Positions 61,348 to 64,000 of a DNA stretch of 64,000 bases are shown piece after piece (positions within the stretch are counted from its first letter, which is position 1; each line of letters starts with the position of its first letter). The translations under genes were made by a program, and so were the position numbers. The notes beneath the pieces were generated by a model. The model made no database searches and was not told the DNA's origin. It saw only the letters and a program-made list of their open reading frames with translations. The stretch lies in assembly GCA_038144195.1 (NCBI GenBank), contig JAYQNH010000002.1, positions 186,001 to 250,000 on the forward strand, read 5' to 3'. The stretch comes from VMDJ01 sp038144195 (GTDB lineage: Bacteria; Pseudomonadota; Gammaproteobacteria; Chromatiales; Chromatiaceae).

Positions 61348-62217
61348 TTAGAGCACCCAGAGCAATGCCAGCGGAATAATCACCACACTAGCGAGATTGC
61401 CTAATAAGACAATGGCGGCTACTCGTGGTGGATCAATATCGTATCGCTCGGCAACCAGATAATTCAGCACCGCTGGCGGCAAAGCAGCAAAGACGATCAG
61501 CTGCGCTGTTTCAAGTGCAGAAAGACTCAGCCAAGGCAGTATCGTCACCGCAATCGCGACACTCACTGCAGGACCTAACACAGCACCGGTTAATCCAATC
61601 TGCCAATCCTTTAAATTTACGCCAGTCATTCGTACGCCAAGTGAGAACAACATCAATGGAATACAGATCTCACCGAGCAAATCGATGGATTTAGCCAACG
61701 GAGACCAAATAGGAAATTGCGTCATGCTGACCGCGATACCCGCAAAGGTCGCCACGAGCATCGGCATGCGCAACAGCTTTAACGGGCTAAACGATTTAGT
61801 CACGATGCCATTGCCCACACTGAAATGCAGTGTGTTCTCAACCAAAAACATAATCATCGCAGCCGGTAACGCCTTTTCACCAAAAGCAAGCAAGGCCAAT
61901 GGCAAGCCCATGTTGCCGGAGTTGTTAAACATCATTGGCGGCAAGAAGACCGACAGCGGCCAGTTAAACAGTCGAGTCAGTGGCCATACAACTAAGCCAG
62001 TACCCAAGACCACAATCGCTGTACCAATAGCGAGGTCTGCATACTGAACCAGATCGAAACCTTCACTACTCAGGATGCTAAAAATCAATGCCGGTGTGAA
62101 GATCTCGATATTCAGACGATTCGCAGCAACCATGTCGGTACCACGATAACGGGCATATAAAAAACCCGCCAAAACGATAGCGAAGATCGGAAAGATGATC
62201 GAGATGACTTGCGACAT
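61348..62217 (-). CDS. AEC family transporter (auxin efflux carrier type)
   Basis: 289 residues, ten predicted helices in two five-helix halves. ANRLNIEIFTPALIFSIL, MFNNSGNMGLPLALLAFG and AALPPAVLNYLVAERY are the family landmarks (the FNNSGNMGLP and PPAVLNYLVA crossing points). Substrates of bacterial AEC proteins are often dicarboxylates; none can be assigned here. It shares a strand with the nuclease gene 6 bp downstream. Confidence 0.9.
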   Translation of the reverse strand: MSQVISIIFPIFAIVLAGFLYARYRGTDMVAANRLNIEIFTPALIFSILSSEGFDLVQYADLAIGTAIVVLGTGLVVWPLTRLFNWPLSVFLPPMMFNNSGNMGLPLALLAFGEKALPAAMIMFLVENTLHFSVGNGIVTKSFSPLKLLRMPMLVATFAGIAVSMTQFPIWSPLAKSIDLLGEICIPLMLFSLGVRMTGVNLKDWQIGLTGAVLGPAVSVAIAVTILPWLSLSALETAQLIVFAALPPAVLNYLVAERYDIDPPRVAAIVLLGNLASVVIIPLALLWVL

Positions 62218-62274
62218 CGATGCAGCATAACGGATGGCAGACTTTTCGGGTGATTATTCGCTTAGAATGGCGCT

Positions 62275-63180
62275 ATGTCTGACAAGGTTTTCATCTCTGA
62301 TCTGCATCTCAGCGCCGAGCACCCGGAAACTGCATCGTTATTCAAGCGTTTACTCAGTGAGCGCCTGAAGGAAAACGATCAGTTGTATATCTTGGGTGAC
62401 TTGTTTGATGTCTGGGTTGGCGATGATGACGACTCGCCTTTTGTCGCCGAGATCAAACAGGCCTTACGCGCTTGCTCAGATCGAGGGATTCAGCTGTTTA
62501 TCCAGCACGGCAACCGCGACTTCTTATTAGGTAAACAATTCATGCGTGCTGTTGGCGCACTACCACTGAAAGACCCCTACCTGACTCGCATTGCAGGTGA
62601 ACCCACCCTGCTGATGCATGGCGACACTTTGTGTATTGATGATCATGCCTATATAAAAACGCGCAAGCGTCTACGTAGCGTTTTGTTTAAATGGTTCTTC
62701 CTACGTAAACCATTGGAGACACGTCGTAAGATTGCGGCGGATTACCGAAAGCGCAGTGGCAAAAACAAACGTATGACTGCGGCTGACATCATGGATGCGA
62801 ATAGCGATGAAGTGGTTCGTGTGATGAATCGTTATCAGGTGAGTCAACTGATTCATGGCCACACTCATCGACCTAATGTGCATCAGCACACTTTAAAGAA
62901 TGGCACTTCTGGTAAGCGCATCGTGCTCGACGAATGGCACGGCAAAACTGCCAGCCTATGGATTGAGCAGAATGGTGAGCTAAAGCAAGAAAGGGTTCTA
63001 CTCACATCTTCACCCCATCCATCAAGCAAAGAAGGATCAAATCACAAAGGTGGCTTGAAAAAATCACTTAAGCAAAGGCTTTGGATCAGCAATCCGATAG
63101 TCTTTTGGCAACTCAAACAAACTATCCGCAAAGTCATGTTGCTCAGAAAAGTCGAGCAACACTTGCTGACGTTGGCCTGA
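62275..63180 (+). CDS. lpxH: UDP-2,3-diacylglucosamine diphosphatase LpxH
   Basis: 301 residues as read; the family is about 240-250. Metallophosphatase motifs FISDLHLSAEHPET, LGDLFDVWVGDDD, HGNRDFLLG, MHGDTLCIDD and GHTHRPNVH are intact. It makes lipid X in lipid A synthesis. Beyond about residue 243 (ERVLLTSS) the sequence no longer resembles LpxH, is basic, and overlaps 117 bp of the antisense gene. A frameshift near 62995, or a stop lost by an indel, is likely; the true end is probably before 63070. Confidence 0.9.
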   Translation: MSDKVFISDLHLSAEHPETASLFKRLLSERLKENDQLYILGDLFDVWVGDDDDSPFVAEIKQALRACSDRGIQLFIQHGNRDFLLGKQFMRAVGALPLKDPYLTRIAGEPTLLMHGDTLCIDDHAYIKTRKRLRSVLFKWFFLRKPLETRRKIAADYRKRSGKNKRMTAADIMDANSDEVVRVMNRYQVSQLIHGHTHRPNVHQHTLKNGTSGKRIVLDEWHGKTASLWIEQNGELKQERVLLTSSPHPSSKEGSNHKGGLKKSLKQRLWISNPIVFWQLKQTIRKVMLLRKVEQHLLTLA

Positions 63181-63756
63181 GGTTTCACTCAATGGCAAAC
63201 CATGCTCGGCTGTTCGAGTTGCGCCATATAAGTTACTAGCCATCTCACAGGCGTTATTAAATAAACCACCCTCTTGTGCCACCACATCCGCTTCGATCAA
63301 TGCCAATGTGGTTTTTAATTCGCGCAGTGCTGACATCGCATTCTTCATCAAACCTGGCGCCACTGTCATTGAGGTACAACGCTCGCCATTAGCAAGTAAC
63401 TCGATATGCAAAGGTGAGATATCGCCAATCTTTGGCGCATCCAATTCGCGTTGCTTTTCTTCGGTCAGAATTAATGCATTGTTGCTAGGGACTTCTGTTG
63501 CCATTGGCTTAAGCTTAAGAATGGTCTTACCCGTTGCTTCAATGCTGTAGACGGTTTTTTCAGGGCGGTTATAAAGCGTAAAGTTGCCCTGCTCTGCACC
63601 TTCATCTAAACGGACATGCTGGTCTGTAATCAGAATGCGTGAGATGTAAGGCTCCACACCTTGCTCATAGACCTTGTACACCAGTAGATCAGCAGGCTTA
63701 GCTGCAGCCAAACCACTCAAACAAATCAATAAAAAACTAGCAGTTATTTTTTGCAT
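63064..63756 (-). CDS. Hypothetical exported protein
   Basis: 230 residues. Signal peptide MQKITASFLLICLSGLAAA, then a beta-rich domain (LLVYKVYEQGVEPYISRILI, FTLYNRPEKTVYSIEATGKT) like DUF4412-type periplasmic proteins, and a helical C-terminus with two Cys (GERCTSM, NNACEMA). The family assignment is tentative. It starts within the last 13 bases of the DUF455 gene upstream, so the two are co-transcribed. Confidence 0.65.
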   Translation of the reverse strand: MQKITASFLLICLSGLAAAKPADLLVYKVYEQGVEPYISRILITDQHVRLDEGAEQGNFTLYNRPEKTVYSIEATGKTILKLKPMATEVPSNNALILTEEKQRELDAPKIGDISPLHIELLANGERCTSMTVAPGLMKNAMSALRELKTTLALIEADVVAQEGGLFNNACEMASNLYGATRTAEHGLPLSETSGQRQQVLLDFSEQHDFADSLFELPKDYRIADPKPLLK

Positions 63757-64000
63757 AGCGATTCTAAGTGCTCCAATTCTTGTTTACTAAAGCCCGCTTT
63801 CAATCGAGCGGGTTTATGCAGCGGACATTTCAATCCGCCCGCAAAATATTCATTCATCAAATCGATGTAGTGGCTATCGGCATCGATACCTCGTTGCTCA
63901 CATAAATAGTGATACCAACGCGAGCCAGCTTCGACATGCCCTACCTCGTCACGCAAGATGATCGCCAAGATCTCAACCATACGATCATCACCAACCGCTT
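63744..64000 (-). CDS. DUF455 ferritin-like protein (partial, runs off right edge)
   Basis: Only the C-terminal ~85 residues are inside the window. DEVGHVEAGSRWYHYLCEQRG carries the Glu-x-x-His of the last metal helix, followed by YFAGGLKCPLHKPARLKAGFS, both hallmarks of the DUF455 family. These proteins resemble the diiron MiaE-like and ferritin folds; the activity is unknown. Confidence 0.85.
   Translation of the reverse strand, partial: AVGDDRMVEILAIILRDEVGHVEAGSRWYHYLCEQRGIDADSHYIDLMNEYFAGGLKCPLHKPARLKAGFSKQELEHLESLCKK

Noticed and set aside
1..64000. CRISPR array, prophage, insertion sequence or transposon
   Set aside because: No regularly spaced short repeats, transposase, integrase or phage structural genes were seen on either strand.

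Overview
The window reads as chromosomal DNA of a gammaproteobacterium, probably free-living and aquatic. The evidence is the conserved order queG<>nnr-tsaE-amiB-mutL-miaA-hfq-hflX-hflK-hflC-DUF2065-hisZ-purA, the queA/tgt/yajC/secD/secF block, the epmA-efp/epmB cluster, a PhoP/PhoQ-like pair, lpxH, a SelD fused to an FAD oxidoreductase, and an NhaD sodium/proton antiporter. I cannot place it below class from sequence alone. No rRNA, CRISPR array, prophage or insertion sequence was seen.

Layout. 1-8673 (- strand): two large repetitive surface proteins. One is complete and carries two tandem CBM4/9-type carbohydrate-binding modules plus cadherin-like repeats. The other runs off the left edge and carries a C-type lectin-like domain among Ig-like repeats. 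8878-12532: a YadG/YadH-like ABC exporter, a TSUP (TauE/SafE) permease and an SQR-like FAD oxidoreductase. 12561-18238 (- strand): tRNA-Ser, secF, secD, yajC, tgt, queA. 18333-19502: tRNA-Leu followed by an AT-rich, decayed class III cyclase segment bounded by two similar terminators. 19566-27079: small membrane proteins, the SelD fusion, a zinc peptidase, a methyltransferase, AsmA and sigma factor FliA. 27671-35783: nhaD, envelope proteins, phoP/phoQ-like genes, msrB, a PLP aminotransferase, psd and a 2OG-Fe oxygenase. 35796-38403: elongation factor P and its lysylation enzymes. 38444-51289: the purA to nnr block (RNA, DNA and envelope housekeeping). 51306-64000: queG, orn, a small cytochrome c, rsgA, sseA, cysS, two cyclophilins, an exonuclease/GIY-YIG fusion, an AEC transporter, lpxH and a DUF455 protein.

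Several genes share pathways. tgt, queA and queG make queuosine; miaA modifies tRNA as well. efp, epmA and epmB form a translation-factor modification set. hfq, hflX, orn and rsgA act on RNA and ribosomes. secD, secF and yajC are the Sec accessory complex. psd, lpxH, asmA, amiB and the PhoPQ-like pair concern the envelope.

Data quality matters. At least three dozen single-base frameshifts interrupt genes, including ones expected to be essential (secF, cysS, hisZ, orn). Many sit in or near short homopolymers and some compensate each other. I read nearly all as sequencing or assembly indels, not pseudogenes, and annotate whole genes across them. The AT-rich cyclase remnant is the only plausible true pseudogene. 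The most interesting non-coding signals are a structured RNA candidate between hflC and the DUF2065 gene, a row of four inverted repeats with a plus-strand terminator between tgt and queA, the hfq leader, and the long hairpin whose 3' arm holds the ribosome-binding site of the gene after nhaD.
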